Below the pieces are notes generated by a model that saw only the letters and a list, made by a program, of their open reading frames with translations, was not told where the DNA came from and ran no database searches. A stretch of 64,000 nt of DNA from Begonia masoniana. Taxonomy: Eukaryota > Streptophyta > Magnoliopsida > Cucurbitales > Begoniaceae. This document shows, one piece after another, positions 14,823-25,990 of this stretch (its first letter is position 1; each line of letters starts with the position of its first letter). The position numbers were made by a program, and so were the translations under genes. Location: contig CM039509.1 of the NCBI GenBank assembly GCA_022432975.1, positions 39,590,209-39,654,208 of the forward strand, given 5' to 3'.

Positions 14823-16260
14823 ATGATGCCTTAGTAAAAGCTATCGGTAGATGTGTATAATAAGTTTTGTCGTTTAGTGATCGGTGGATGTCGTGTATTA
14901 GACCTATCGGAAGATGTAGTAGAAGTGTTGTCGTTTAGTGATGGGTGGATGTCGTGTATTAGACCTATCAGAAGATGTAGTAGAAGTGTTGTCGTTTAGT
15001 GATCGGTAGATGTAGGAAGTAATTTGTCGTTTAGTGACCGGATGATGTGCTCTGTTTTGTTTTGTGATTAAAAGACTTTCTTTTGTCGTTTAGTGACCGG
15101 ACGCCGTGATCAGTTTTCTCTTTCTCTTTCAATCAACTGCCTTGAATATTTTAATTTTTAATTAAGATTGTTTTTATATGATGATTTTTCTGCTGGAAGT
15201 TTTAACGTTTTAAGAGTCAAAATCTTGATCATTGAATGAAATTTTAAATTTTTCTCAAAAGTCATAGTTCGGTTCAGTAGTATGAGTAACGAACCGGGTT
15301 TATATAATTCGGGGCGTCACATATGTGTTGGCATATGTTTTTGGCAAATATATTTTAAGTAAATTAATATATTTCCTATTATGATTCTCGGGATTCATAT
15401 CATAGGATATTTGCGATATAAGTAATCATATCAATCAAATATTATATTCCTGGAGTGTTTGGATTTGGTCTGATTATGTGTGTGATTTCTTTCTAAAATA
15501 TTATAATCGATATCACACGCGCAAAATAGGAAAGTTATGTTTCCTTTATTTATGCAAATATATTTTAAATATGGTATCCTGAATTACTCCTGACTAAGAT
15601 GAATTGCACATTATATTACTACGATATTTCTATCAGAGGGTGCGCGGAACAAATATTATATCTCAGATATTTATTGTGCACGCTTTTTTTTTCTTCTGGG
15701 TAATTCATTCGATCTCTTATTGAATGTATTCACACTCTATTTGTAAGCTGATCTGATTATCTTCATAGTGTGTTTGTTTGTTGCATCCTTAGACAATGGC
15801 GAGTGTCATTAACGGTGTCTCAGGTGCGATTCTGTTTCCTTCATTGAAACTCAGTCTCGGGAGTAGACTGTCTGGAACTCGGAAGGAGTTCTGATCGTGG
15901 GCAATGGTCTTGCCATACACAGATTCCGGGAGGAGTCATCAACGACAAAGGGAGCTTGTCATCTTTAGATTATGGGAGGGATTGATTATAAGTCGAGGGG
16001 AGCTCGCAAAAATAGATTCACTAAGGAAGTTAGTGAGAGGCGGCGACAAAGATAAGAATGAGTCTTTATTTGTATAAGTCCGATTGTCTTGTAACTTTGA
16101 TAACTCGTGAAATATTTTTAATTTTGGGTGTGGCACCGCAGACGTAGGCAATTGCCAAACTGGGTTACCAACCTCCTATCTTGTTATTTTATGCACTTTA
16201 ATATTGTCTATTATTAAGTTAATTAATTAGTATCATACAGAGTGTTCCACAAACACTTAT

Positions 16261-16923
16261 GCATCAAGTAACTAACCTTGATCTTTCAATGCGTAACTTC
16301 AACAACATGCCTAGAAACTTCTTCCACGTTATTTGTTGGTGGATCTACTTTGTAGTCTGAATATAACCTTCTAATTGTACATTCCAATTCCATAATCAAG
16401 ACATTAGTTGTCTCCTGTCCATGCAATTTCAATAAACAATGCTTCACAAATTTTAGTTTATATTGTGGACGAAGCACAACAGCCACATATATGAAGTGAT
16501 TGACTTTACTAAAATTTTTCCAATACTTTTCATACTTAATTTGCATACCAAATATCATGGTCCTTAGTGATGAGTTATCACATGCAACATATTTCTTGTT
16601 AATTCTATGAAGTTTACAAACTTCAGGAAAAAAAACATTTGACGTGATATGTAAAGTTGACAAAACTTTCAACGATGCATCATAACATAATTTTCACAGT
16701 ACTTTAAATTCACAAACAACACTTCAATCTTCATCAGTGGAGGACTACTTACATTCTCATCTTCAAAAAATTCGTATTCACTCAATTTCTTGTCATATTC
16801 ACTCAATTTCGCAAGAAATTTTTCTAATTTCTCAGTCGTGTCCAACATTAACTATGTTGAGTTCCATTGAGTTGGAACATCAAGACATATGTTACTTTTG
16901 CTTGTAATTTTCTCTCTGTCAGC
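16261..16923 (-). pseudogene. hAT-1 transposase pseudogene, C-terminal-proximal part
   Basis: Minus-strand hAT (RICESLEEPER/DAYSLEEPER-like) transposase. Reading from 16923 downward it has a PTQWNSTxLMLD segment (the hAT TRWNSTYLML motif; here a TAG replaces one codon), then KYEKYWKNFSKVNHFIYVAV and VLRPQYKLKFVKHCLLKL, the 'VLDPRYKL' block of plant hAT transposases. The dimerisation domain is missing, removed by the retroelement that ends at about 16260. It contains stops and frameshifts and is not functional. Confidence 0.75.
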
Positions 16924-18013
16924 TAGAGGTGAGCAAAATTGACCCAGAACTGAGAACAAGACTAGAACTGACATATTTGGTCCGATTTTGTCGGTTTTGC
17001 ACCTAAAATAATTGAATTTAAGTTTTTCTTTATTAAAACTAAAGTTTTTGGTTCGGTTTTTGGCTTTAATGATAGAAAACTAATAAACCAGAACCGGACC
17101 ATTTAAACCTAATTTACTAACTCTATCATGTTATTTTATTTTATAATGTTCTCTAACTATCTCTTTCTCTCTCTCTCGCCGGTCGCCACTGCCTTACTCC
17201 TTGCCTCTCGCCTCTCGCCAGTCGCCGCTGAGTCCTCCATAGTCAACAGACGCTTACCGCTTCTCGCCTCTTGCTAAGCCCTATTGAATCACGTCGCCCT
17301 GACTCCCCCATCTATATCCTCAGGTATTGTACCCGACCCCTTTCGATTTATTTGCCATTTTTTAAGCTTTCTGTAGTTTGTTCTTTGCCTCTTTAAGAAA
17401 AAAAAAACTAGTGTTTTCTATTTACTGAGTATTGTTACTGATTTGTTAAGTGCTTTTACTTAAGTGTATTGATTTTTTTACCAGAACCAGTGAAACTGAT
17501 TTTTCCATTACCATTGCAAGAAACGATGGGGAAACCTTGACGCTGGAGCCAGAATCTATTCAACGGATAGAGGTGATTACTTATTCAAAAGCATCTGATA
17601 CAGATGCAACTGATGACATTGCTTCCGCAAAAAAAAAATGGTCTGGTTGGCCTGGGGATTGTGTTTTTGCAGATGAAAGGATTATGGATTTGCTGGGAGA
17701 CACTCTAAAGGTTTTCAAAGCTCTAGAGGCTGTACTGGGACACTTGAGAAAGTTCTTAGTTGACAGGGAATTCAGAATTGGGAAACAGGAAACAGGAAGC
17801 AGGAAGCCAAACATATTTCAATTTTGATTTTTTTATTAAAAAAATTATTGCATAATGGGAAAAACCAGAACCAGACCATGATTTTTGGTCCAGTTCTGGT
17901 TCGGGCCTACAAAAAACATTTTGGTATTGGTTCTAAAAATTGAAAACTGAAACATATTGGTCTGGTCCTAAACTCTCTCAAAACTGGACCAAACCGTACA
18001 ATGATCGCCCCTA
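16924..18013 (+). mobile_element. Non-autonomous gene-capturing hAT element (Pack-type)
   Basis: Terminal sequences TAGAGGTGAGCA and the inverted TAGGGGCGATCA form an imperfect 12-bp terminal inverted repeat (9/12). The 8-bp duplications CTGTCAGC (16916-16923) and CTATCAGC (18014-18021) differ at one base. Subterminal regions are rich in ACCAGAACC/GGTTCTGGT repeats. Removing the element and one duplication restores the host hAT frame across the site (minus strand, KAFADREKITSK). The interior holds host-gene sequence rather than a transposase. Confidence 0.8.
17450..17827 (+). pseudogene. Captured fragments of a PEPPER-like KH-domain RNA-binding protein gene
   Basis: The 125-codon ORF contains KKKWSGWPGDCVF, which in plant PEPPER-like proteins comes just before the first KH domain. 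It joins directly to ADERIMDLLGDTLKV and KALEAVLGHLRKFLVD, which in those proteins lie after the second KH domain. KH1 and KH2 are missing. The join sits at TTTTTGCAG|ATGAAAG, which looks like an intron acceptor, so the deletion probably lies between two introns or exons. Upstream 17150-17330 looks like a captured pyrimidine-rich 5' UTR, followed by a donor-like CAG|GTATTG. Identification is by motif memory. A working protein is unlikely. Confidence 0.65.
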
Positions 18014-18575
18014 CTATCAGCGAATGCTTTAAACTTCTGCATCCTTGAAGGAGAAGACCTGACATATTTCACAGCTTTGCAAATCTTTATAATAGAATTG
18101 TTATGCTCGTTAGACCATTGCAAATAATCAAATTTAAAATATGAGCAAAACATATGATATGTATAAACTCTCCATCAAGAATCAAACCCTTCCAATTTCT
18201 AATAGTTTTAACCAAATGAGTTAAAACAACTTCATTGGAAAAAACACTATCAACCGTGACGGTCAAAACTTTCTCAATTTCCCATTCCACTAAATATTTT
18301 TCTATGATCATAGCAATAGTTTTTCTTTATGATTAGGAATGATACAAAAATTGATAATTTTCTTATACAAAGTCCAACTTGCATCAATAAAATGAGTAGT
18401 CATCATCATATAATTTATATTTTGAATAGATATTTATGTATCGGTGTTAAACATACTCTCGCAGTCAATTGAGAAAAAAAAAAAACTTTCAACTTATTAT
18501 TTTCTTGTATGAAAAGTTTGAAAATATTGTTCGCAACAGTTTAGAGACATGGAACAATAAATTTTGACTCCAACT
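18014..18575 (-). pseudogene. hAT-1 transposase pseudogene, catalytic-core part
   Basis: Minus strand, read from 18575 down: an 'IQNINYMMMTTHFIDASW' block, then WEIEKVLTVTVDSVFSNEV (equivalent to the hAT DNASSND motif), LVKTIRNWKGLILDGEFIH, CFAHILNLI (hAT C..H motif), then NSIIKICKAVKYVRSSPSRM. These are consecutive blocks of a RICESLEEPER-like catalytic domain. Several frameshifts are present. The gene continues at 30479 on one side and at 16923 on the other. Confidence 0.8.
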
Positions 18576-18714
18576 TGTAATATCCCGGAAATTTTTTTAG
18601 CGATTTAAGTTAATAAATTCAGCTAAACTAATCGGTTAATTAATTTGTGTTCAGTTATTCTAATTGGAGAACTTAAGCCGTGTATGGGGTGAGGGTCAGT
18701 TTACGAAAAATTTT

Positions 18715-19709
18715 TGTGAGTCTGGTGAGGTTGTGGGTCAGTCGTGCGTAGGTGGTGAGTCAGTCGTGCGTAGGTGGTGAGTCAGTCGTGCGTAGGTGGT
18801 GAGTCAGTCGTGCGTAGGTGGTGAGTCAGTCGTGCGTAGGTGGTGAGTCTGGTGAGGTTGTGGGTCAGTTGTGCGTAGGTGGTGAGTCAGTCGTGCGTAG
18901 GTGGTGAGTCTGGTGAGGTTGTGGGTCAGTCGTGCGTAGGTGGTGAGTCTGGTGAGGTTGTGGGTCAGTTGTGCATAGGTGGTGAGTCTGGTGAGGTGTG
19001 GGTCAGTTGTGCGTAGGTGGTGAGGTTGTGGGTCAGTTGTGCGTAGGTGGTGAGTCAGTCGTGCGTAGGTTGTGAGTCTGGTGAGGTTGTGGGTCAGTTG
19101 TGCGTAGGTGGTGAGTCTGGTGAGGTTGTGGGTCAGTTGTGCGTAGGTGGTGAGGTTGTGGGTCAGTTGTGCGTAGGTGGTGAGTCTGGTGAGGTGTGGG
19201 TCAGTTGTGCGTAGGTGGTGAGTCAGTCGTGCGTAGGTGGTGAGTCAGTCGTGCGTAGGTTGTGAGTCTGGTGAGGTTGTGGGTCAGTTGTGTGTAGGTG
19301 GTGAGTCTGGTGAGGTGTGGGTCAGTTGTGTGTAGGTGGTGAGTCAGTCGTGCGTAGGTTGTGAGTCTGGTGAGGTTGTGGGTCAGTTGTGCGTAGGTGG
19401 TGAGTCAGTCGTGCGTAGGTGGTGAGTCAGTCGTGCGTAGGTTGTGAGTCTGGTGAGGTGTGGGTCAGTTGTGCGTAGGTGGTGAGTCTGGTGAGGTTGT
19501 GGGTCAGTTGTGTGTAGGTGGTGAGTCAGTCGTGCGTAGGTTGTGAGTCTGGTGAGGTTGTGGGTCAGTTGTGTGTAGGTGGTGAGTCTGGTGAGGTTGT
19601 GGGTCAGTTGTGTGTAGGTGGTGAGTCAGTCGTGCGTAGGTGGTGAGTCTGGTGAGGTTGTGGGTCAGTTGTGTGTAGGTGGTGAGTCTGGTGAGGTGTG
19701 GGTCAGTTG
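18715..19709 (+). repeat. 39-bp/22-bp minisatellite, first array
   Basis: The long unit starts GTGAGTCTGGTGAGGTTGTG and runs 39 bp; the short unit GTGAGTCAGTCGTGCGTAGG(TG) is 22 bp and is the long one with 17 bp removed. Mixed order, G/T-rich plus strand. It occupies the same part of the LTR that in copy A (720 element) holds the 18/40-bp array, but with a different unit. Confidence 0.95.
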
Positions 19710-19723
19710 TGTGTTTGTTGTAG

Positions 19724-19833
19724 GTCGAGCCGTAGGTGGACAGGGAACCGCGCATCCTCAGCGAGATAGGATGCCAGGTAAGTAGTAGTGCGGGTGTAAA
19801 TGATTGAGAGTCGCCCAGAAGGGCCTACACCAC
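19724..19833 (+). other. Micro-exon and donor module between the two arrays
   Basis: A 54-nt exon-like segment 19724-19777 lies between TTGTTGTAG| and CCAG|GTAAGT. CCTACACCAC at 19824-19833 pairs with GTGGTGTAGG at the acceptor near 27307-27315. It is nearly identical to 8055-8164, so it is the only conserved part inside otherwise fast-changing arrays. Confidence 0.55.
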
Positions 19834-20029
19834 AGTTGTTTGCTTGTTGTGAGTCATGTATATGTCGTGAGTGGTCTGTATGTGATGTGTATGTGTAGTC
19901 GTCGTTAGACGTATGCCGTGAGTCTGTGCAGGTTGTGGGTGAGTTATACATAGGTTGTGAGTATCGTGCAGGTTGTGGGCAAGTTGTGTGTAGGCTGTGA
20001 ATCTTGTGCAGGTTGTGGCCCAACTTAGT

Positions 20030-20920
20030 GTAGGTGGTGAGTCTGGTGAGGTTGTGGGTCAGTTGTACGTAGGTGGTGAGTCAGTCGTGCGTAGGTGGTG
20101 AGTCTGGTGAGGTTGTGGGTCAGTTGTGTGTAGGTGGTGAGTCTGGTGAGGTTGTGGGTCAGTCGTGCGTAGGTTGTGAGTCTGGTGAGGTTGTGGGTCA
20201 GTTGTGTGTAGGTGGTGAGTCTGGTGAGGTTGTGGGTCAGTTGTGTGTAGGTGGTGAGTCAGTCGTGCGTAGGTGGTGAGTCAGTCGTGCGTAGGTGGTG
20301 AGTCTGGTGAGGTTGTGGGTCAGTTGTACGTAGGTGGTGAGTCAGTCGTGCGTAGGTGGTGAGTCTGGTGAGGTTGTGGGTCAGTTGTGCGTAGGTGGTG
20401 AGTCAGTCGTGCGTAGGTTGTGAGTCTGGTGAGGTTGTGGGTCAGTCGTGCGTAGGTGGTAAGTCTGGTGAGGTTGTGGGTCAGTTGTGTGTAGGTGGTG
20501 AGTCAGTCGTGCGTAGGTGGTGAGTCAGTCGTGCGTAGGTGGTGAGTCTGGTGAGGTTGTGGGTCAGTTGTGTGTAGGTGGTGAGTCAGTCGTGCGTAGG
20601 TGGTGAGTCTGGTGAGTTGTGGGTCAGTTGTGTGTAGGTGGTGAGTCAGTCGTGCGTAGGTGGTGAGTCTGGTGAGGTTGTGGGTCAGTCGTGCGTAGGT
20701 GGTCAGTATGGTGAGGTTGTGGGTCAGTTGTGCGTAGGTGGTGAGTCAGTCGAGCATAGGTGGTGAGTCAGTCGTGCGTAGGTGGTGAGGTTGTGGATCA
20801 GTCGTGCGTAGGTGGTGAGTCTGGTAAGGTTATGGGTCAGTCGTGTGTAGGTGGCGAGTCTAGTGAGGTTGTGGGTCAGTCGTGCCTAGGTTGTGAGTCT
20901 GGTGAGGTTGTGAGTCATGT
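20030..20920 (+). repeat. 39-bp/22-bp minisatellite, second array
   Basis: The same units as the first array, more irregular toward its right end, where units diverge (about 20690-20990). Sequence 20920-21112 is degenerate repeat with a TATGTGTATGTG microsatellite at about 21040-21075. Confidence 0.95.
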
Positions 20921-21309
20921 CATGTAGGTTGTGAGTCTTGCGTACGTGGTGGGTCGTAGGTACAGATGTGGACGAGAAGTCGTCAATAGTTGGTCATAGT
21001 GTATAGGATGTGAGTTTTGTGTGTGTTATGGCCATAGGTACATATGTGTATGTGTACGTATGTGTATGTGTATGTGAGTCTTGCATACGTGGTGGGTTGT
21101 AGGTACGAATGTTGTCACAATCCAAAACTCGACAGGTCGAGAATTTCGTAAGAATCATATTCGTAATCAAAATGTCAACCCAAATTCTTTTTTTTTTGTA
21201 TACATATAAATACGTTTTTAAAGAAGTTCCAATCAAATTCGAGGTCATTTGAAATCATTTGGGGAAATATCTATTTAAAGAAAAGAATCAACAGACAATC
21301 GAATTAACC

Positions 21310-21950
21310 TCTGTCGTTCACATCCACCATTCACATCTAACGAGCAACATCCACCGCCCAACAGTGATATACCTCGTCTACCGATGACATCAGCCGGAGG
21401 ACTCACACGTCCAGCATCCACCGATCACTTTTGCCGAGCAACATCCACTGCTCAACAGTGATATTCCACATCTACTGATGACGTCATCCGGATGACTCAT
21501 TCATCCAGCATCCACCGGTCATTTCTGTCGAGCGACATCCACCGCTCAACAGTGATATTCCACATCCACCGATGACGTCAGCCGAATGACTCATTCATCC
21601 AGCATCCACCGGTCATTTCTGTCGAGCGACATCCACCGCTCAACAATACTCAACATCTTCCGGTGACGTCAGCCGATGACACATTCATCCAACATCCACC
21701 GATCATCATAAACACACAACATCCACCGGTGAACAGTAACACTCAACATCCACCGGTCAGACCACGTGTTACCCACGTGACTTCATTAACTCGGCAGATG
21801 ACATCTACCGCTCACATTCACAGAACACATCCACCGATGACGTCAGCCGGATGACTCAATCACCCAGCATCCACCGATGACGTCAACCGGATGATGCATT
21901 CATCCAGCATCCACCGGTCAACAGTGACCGAACCTCTACCGATTATTGAT
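21310..21950 (-). repeat. Cluster of CCACCGATGACGTCAGCC-type motifs
   Basis: Quasi-periodic units of roughly 40-75 bp contain CATCCACCG(A/G)T and TGACGTCA. At least five palindromic TGACGTCA sites lie between 21475 and 21880. TGACGTCA is the classic plant bZIP/TGA-factor core. In the minus-strand orientation of this LTR the cluster lies downstream of the intron-like module. Any regulatory role is inference. Confidence 0.6.
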
Positions 21951-22720
21951 CAAAGTTAAGACTTCAATTCATGTCCTCCTTCTCCTTAAAAACTTAACTC
22001 CCTTTTTCCAAAAATCCCTCATACATATGGACCTCATAATCCTTAACTTAAGTTCATAGCGGAAGACTTATCACATAGAGAAGATTCTTAAATCTGGAAC
22101 TTTCTTAAACTTAACCTCGTACTCAATAAGTCAAATATCTGTTAACATAAAGAAATTCATTTTCCGTTCATGCAATCATATCATAAGTCTTACTAAATTG
22201 TACTGAAAGCAACACTCCACGAGTTAAAATCGCTTCCCAGCCACAAATCATCACCATGAGCAGCAACCAGCAACCAGACCTAAGCATTTCCTTCTAGACT
22301 GAAATCCTCACCTGCTGTTTCGTCACGTACATCATAAGGTTCAAACTATAAGCCTAATGCTTAGTAAATAATGCAATAAATACATGAATGCTGCATACTT
22401 AATAGAATTATGTTCACATCTTTTACTCAAATCGGGAATCATGCTTGTGTTCACATTCACTTTCAAATCGTGGGAATCATATTCTTGTTCATCGTTTTCA
22501 TATCATGGATTAAGGAAGGGTTTGTGCCAAAGGAGGGGTAGGCAGAGTGCATGTACATGGCCCTTTACTGGCAAGAATCATGGTCCATCCGTGGACAGTG
22601 ACATGGCCAATACCGCCCCAACCCTCACATAATCAAGGTTTCATACGTTTCGTTTTCTTATTTCATTCATAAAGGAGTATGCGTGTAAAATATTTTGTAT
22701 ACTCGGTAAATAAATCATGA

Positions 22721-23561
22721 TGCATGGACATAAACATTCTCAAAACATGAGACCATGGAAGGAGTCGTTCATCAGAAAATAGAGCATACATTATTCCAAA
22801 CATTATACTAAAACAGACAACTTCCCAAACATAATCGAATATCAGAAACAAACTCAACCTACTACCCTTATGATGCAGGGCCCTAATGACCGGAAATCTT
22901 AACACACTCACTTACTTGGATTCCTTAGCAATGTCTTTCCTCCACTTGGAGCTTTTTCCCACCTAAGTCATTTCACGTATTAATGTAAGAAAACAAATCC
23001 TAAGTAGTCTAATATTCCAGAATAGTAGCTTTCTAACTATGTATATATCCTAGAAGTCTAACTCATTTCCATTCGAGCATTATATCAGTCACCTAGTGTG
23101 CATAAAAACCTTAGCTAAACGATAATGGCGTTCGGGTTCACCAACTACCCAGGCTCAGCCAACATTCATTATTTCTACTTATTATCTACAACAATCATAA
23201 ATGCTATATTAATAGCTATATCTACCATGATACTTCAACTTCCTCAGAAAACCCGAATCTAAATCATCAACTCATGCATGACTAAACATTCTCAAAACAT
23301 GAGACCATGGAAGGAGTCGTTTCATCAGAAAATAGAGAATAATTATTCCAAACATTATACTAAAACAGACAACTTCCCAAACATAATCGAATATCAGAAA
23401 CAAACTCAACCTACTACCCTTATGATGCAGGGCCCTAATGACGGAAATCTTAACACACTCACTTACCTTGGATTCCTTAGCAATGTCTTTCCTCCACTTG
23501 GAGCTTTTTCCCACCTAAGTCATTTCACGTATTAATGTAAGAAAACAATCCTAAGTAGTCT
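22721..23561. repeat. 290-bp direct duplication (22721-23011 and 23271-23561)
   Basis: Two nearly identical copies, with only a few indels and base changes, start near AAACATTCTCAAAACATGAG and end at CCTAAGTAGTCT; the offset is about 550 bp. Each copy carries the LTR donor (TCCAA|GTAAG on the minus strand near 22915; TCCAAG|GTAAGT near 23466) and the donor-side pairing motif (22866-22875 and 23418-23427). This LTR thus has two candidate donors for one acceptor-side motif. Confidence 0.85.
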
Positions 23562-24615
23562 TATCAACTCTCAAATGATTAATCAGTAAACACATTGTCC
23601 AAATCTTACCTCGAGCTTGGAGTATCGGAAGAAATCCGAAGGAAGTTGATCGCTTGTAACACCCAGTTTTACGGGTTTTTGGATTTTTCCGCGCAATGGC
23701 ATTTTTGTAAATAATTGAAATAGGTCCGATTTGCGAATCGAGAGTTTTTATGAAATTCTTACAATTAATATGGATTTTAGGAGAATTATGAGAAGTTGAG
23801 AAATTCAAACCGAAGTGTAACGCACCTGTTTCTGTTTTTAACCCTATAGGGGTTTAATTCGTAAAAATAGTAAATTAAATCCGTTGGCGAACGGAAAGTT
23901 TTATTAGAACCCTAGAAATAAATTTGAATTATTGGTGAAATAAGAAAAGCCGGAGAAAACGAATCGGAGGACTAAATAATGAGATAGTTGAATATTAAGC
24001 TAGAGGCGCGAAATGGTAAATCGCATGTCAAATACATTAAATAGGCAAAAACTTCATTTCTTCTCCAACACTCCAAGAAATCTTTTCCTTCTCCTCCAAC
24101 AAAGGTTTTCTTCCTCTTCCATCGTTCCTCTTCAACGCCGGCGACCGGCCCTCCGATCAACACGTTCCTTCACGTATCATTCTCCGAACAACATCCTAGG
24201 TACGAATCTATAGTTTTAGAGCCATAGTTCTCCATTTCTAGGTTGGTCAACGGTTTGAGTTTTGTAGGATTTTAGTAAAAGTAGTTGGGTTTTGTTAGTA
24301 ATGGTGAGTTAGCGTTGCATTTATGATTATCGAGCGTTATTGGGCGAATGAATAGGATGTATTCGGTGTTTTAGTTGAAAAACCGGTTTTGGAAAGCTTG
24401 GGAAACTCCATTAATGGAGGCTTAGAGTTTGTGAGCGCAAATTGCTCGATAAAATGCCTCAATGAGTTAAACTAGAATTTTAGGAAATTTCTTTAGTTAA
24501 GAGCTTCGTTAGTTTGGACGTTTAATGACTCAAACGCGTTTTAACGGCGATTATTGTGAATTTGCCTTAGGTAAACAACGCTCGTGGACGGAGCTAGAAG
24601 TGCAACGGACGTGAG

Positions 24616-25223
24616 GTAAGTTCTCATGACTCACTCTAGCCGATAGGCCTACACCGTACGTCGATGTCGTCTCGAGGAGTTTGGTGACGTGTTTGTTTAA
24701 ATTGTTTTTGTTGGGTAGTTTAGGTTTAGTTGTTTTTATAGGTTGATTGTTGTAAAGGTTTTGATGGTATATTATAGCGTTTTGATGGTATGCTTGTTAT
24801 GTATGTTATATGAATTGTTCATGCACCACAGTTTTCAAATAGGCATAAGAAAATGAATTTTCAAACGATGTTTTAAAGAAAATGGCGATGTGGCCCGGAG
24901 GGGGGCGATTGATCTATGGTGTGGATAGACTACGAGTCTGTCACAATACCACATCTAATATGAACTCATGTATGTTATGGTCATGCGAGATGGGGCTCAG
25001 GCACGGCTGTACGTGTTGTAAGCGTGTACCCCCCTCCTCTAGCTGGAAAGGGTAGTCCGACCGCTGGATGGGTCCTCTCCAGTTAGGGGGTTGAGATCTC
25101 GGTGACACCCACGATGTAAAGATATGAAAATGTTGCATGATTTACGAACTCATACGCACAGCATGCATAGCATTTATGAGACTTGCTGAGATTTTTATCT
25201 CATAAATTGTCTATATGGTGTAG
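24616..25223 (+). other. Putative LTR intron (608 nt)
   Basis: Donor GTGAG|GTAAGT at 24616, motif CCTACACCGTA at 24648-24658, acceptor TATGGTGTAG|GTGAT ending at 25223. The two motifs are complementary with one G-T type mismatch. A T-rich tract with CTTGCTGAG precedes the acceptor. Confidence 0.45.
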
Positions 25224-25793
25224 GTGATCTTGACTTAGGTGAGGACGAGATCCCTCCACCCGATGAGTGATGCAGTTGGCGGAGGATGGCTCGCTGGGGT
25301 ATGCTGGCGCAGTCGATGCTTAACCTGACCCGTGGGGATGTACGTATGTGTTTTGAGGGTTATGGATTTAAACGGGCTGATGGGTGAAATTACGGATTGA
25401 ATTGTATAGAAACCCATATTAGGATGCTTGGTATCTGGATAGGTTAAAAATCGATGTTTTAAAGATTTTGGTTAGCTTATGTTATGTACGGATAAATATT
25501 GACGTTTTGATGTGGGATTGGATGAATATTGATGAATGTTGGTGTTTTGGTGAAATAGAATGGGTTTTGGGTGACTTTGGATGCTTTGAAAGTTAGTGTT
25601 TGCGATTTTAAGTTGAAATCGATGTTTTGTGTCGGGATTGGATGATTTAAGTTGAATGTTCGGTTTATGGATGGTAGTGGAATTGATATTGAATAGGTAG
25701 AGTTGGTTAAGTTTGGAGGTGATTAGAGGTGTTGAAGGTGTAAAAAGCTGGAAAATTGCCTAAGAAATGGTAGACCTGTGCTTGTAGGGGTAG

Positions 25794-25990
25794 ACACCTT
25801 GCCAGGCAAGGTGTCGACCCCTCAGGCAAGGTGTCGACCGAACTTACAAAGGAATGCAGTCCGAGAGTAAAACTGTCTTGGAAGTGTCGACCGAACTTAC
25901 AAAGGAATGTAGTCCGAGAGCAAAACTGTCTTAGAAGTGTCGACCCCTCAGACCAAGTGTCGACCCCTTAGACCATGTGTCGACCCCTAC
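25794..25990. repeat. Palindrome and GTCGACCCC repeat cassette in the LTR tail
   Basis: ACACCTTGCC-A-GGCAAGGTGT (25794-25814) is a perfect 10-bp-stem palindrome. It is followed by six or so GTGTCGACC units to about 25990. The homologous LTR at 43660-46128 has different palindromes (GATCGATC-type) at the equivalent place. Confidence 0.7.

Larger units (their letters stand above)
11434..15321 (+). mobile_element. Solo LTR, chromovirus-type, carrying a 26-bp satellite
   Basis: TGTAACACCCGG...GGGGCGTCACA, with the 5-bp duplication TATGT at 11429-11433 and 15322-15326. There is no internal region. It resembles the LTR of the chromovirus at 32413-40776 in opposite orientation, for example in two diverged units around 12180-12340 containing GATCCAACTCCCAATTTCAC. 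It therefore looks like an old solo LTR of that lineage. It also contains a micro-exon-like segment (11950-12001) and a putative intron (12002-12482). Confidence 0.85.
11419..16260 (+). mobile_element. 3' LTR of the element carrying the transposon-protein gene (interrupted)
   Basis: It starts TGTTAATGTTTATGT after the polypurine tract, is interrupted by the 11434-15321 insertion (duplication TATGT), and continues GTTGGCATATG... to about 16260, where hAT-1 resumes. The end (near TGTTCCACAAACAC) is uncertain by about 20 bp. Net length is about 950 bp. The 5' LTR must lie left of the window, as must the missing C-terminal part of hAT-1. Sequence 15322-16260 has no convincing ORF. Confidence 0.5.

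Noticed and set aside
17450..17827. Functional KH-protein gene
   Set aside because: Both KH domains are missing and the join is at an acceptor-like site inside a transposon; recorded as a captured pseudogene.
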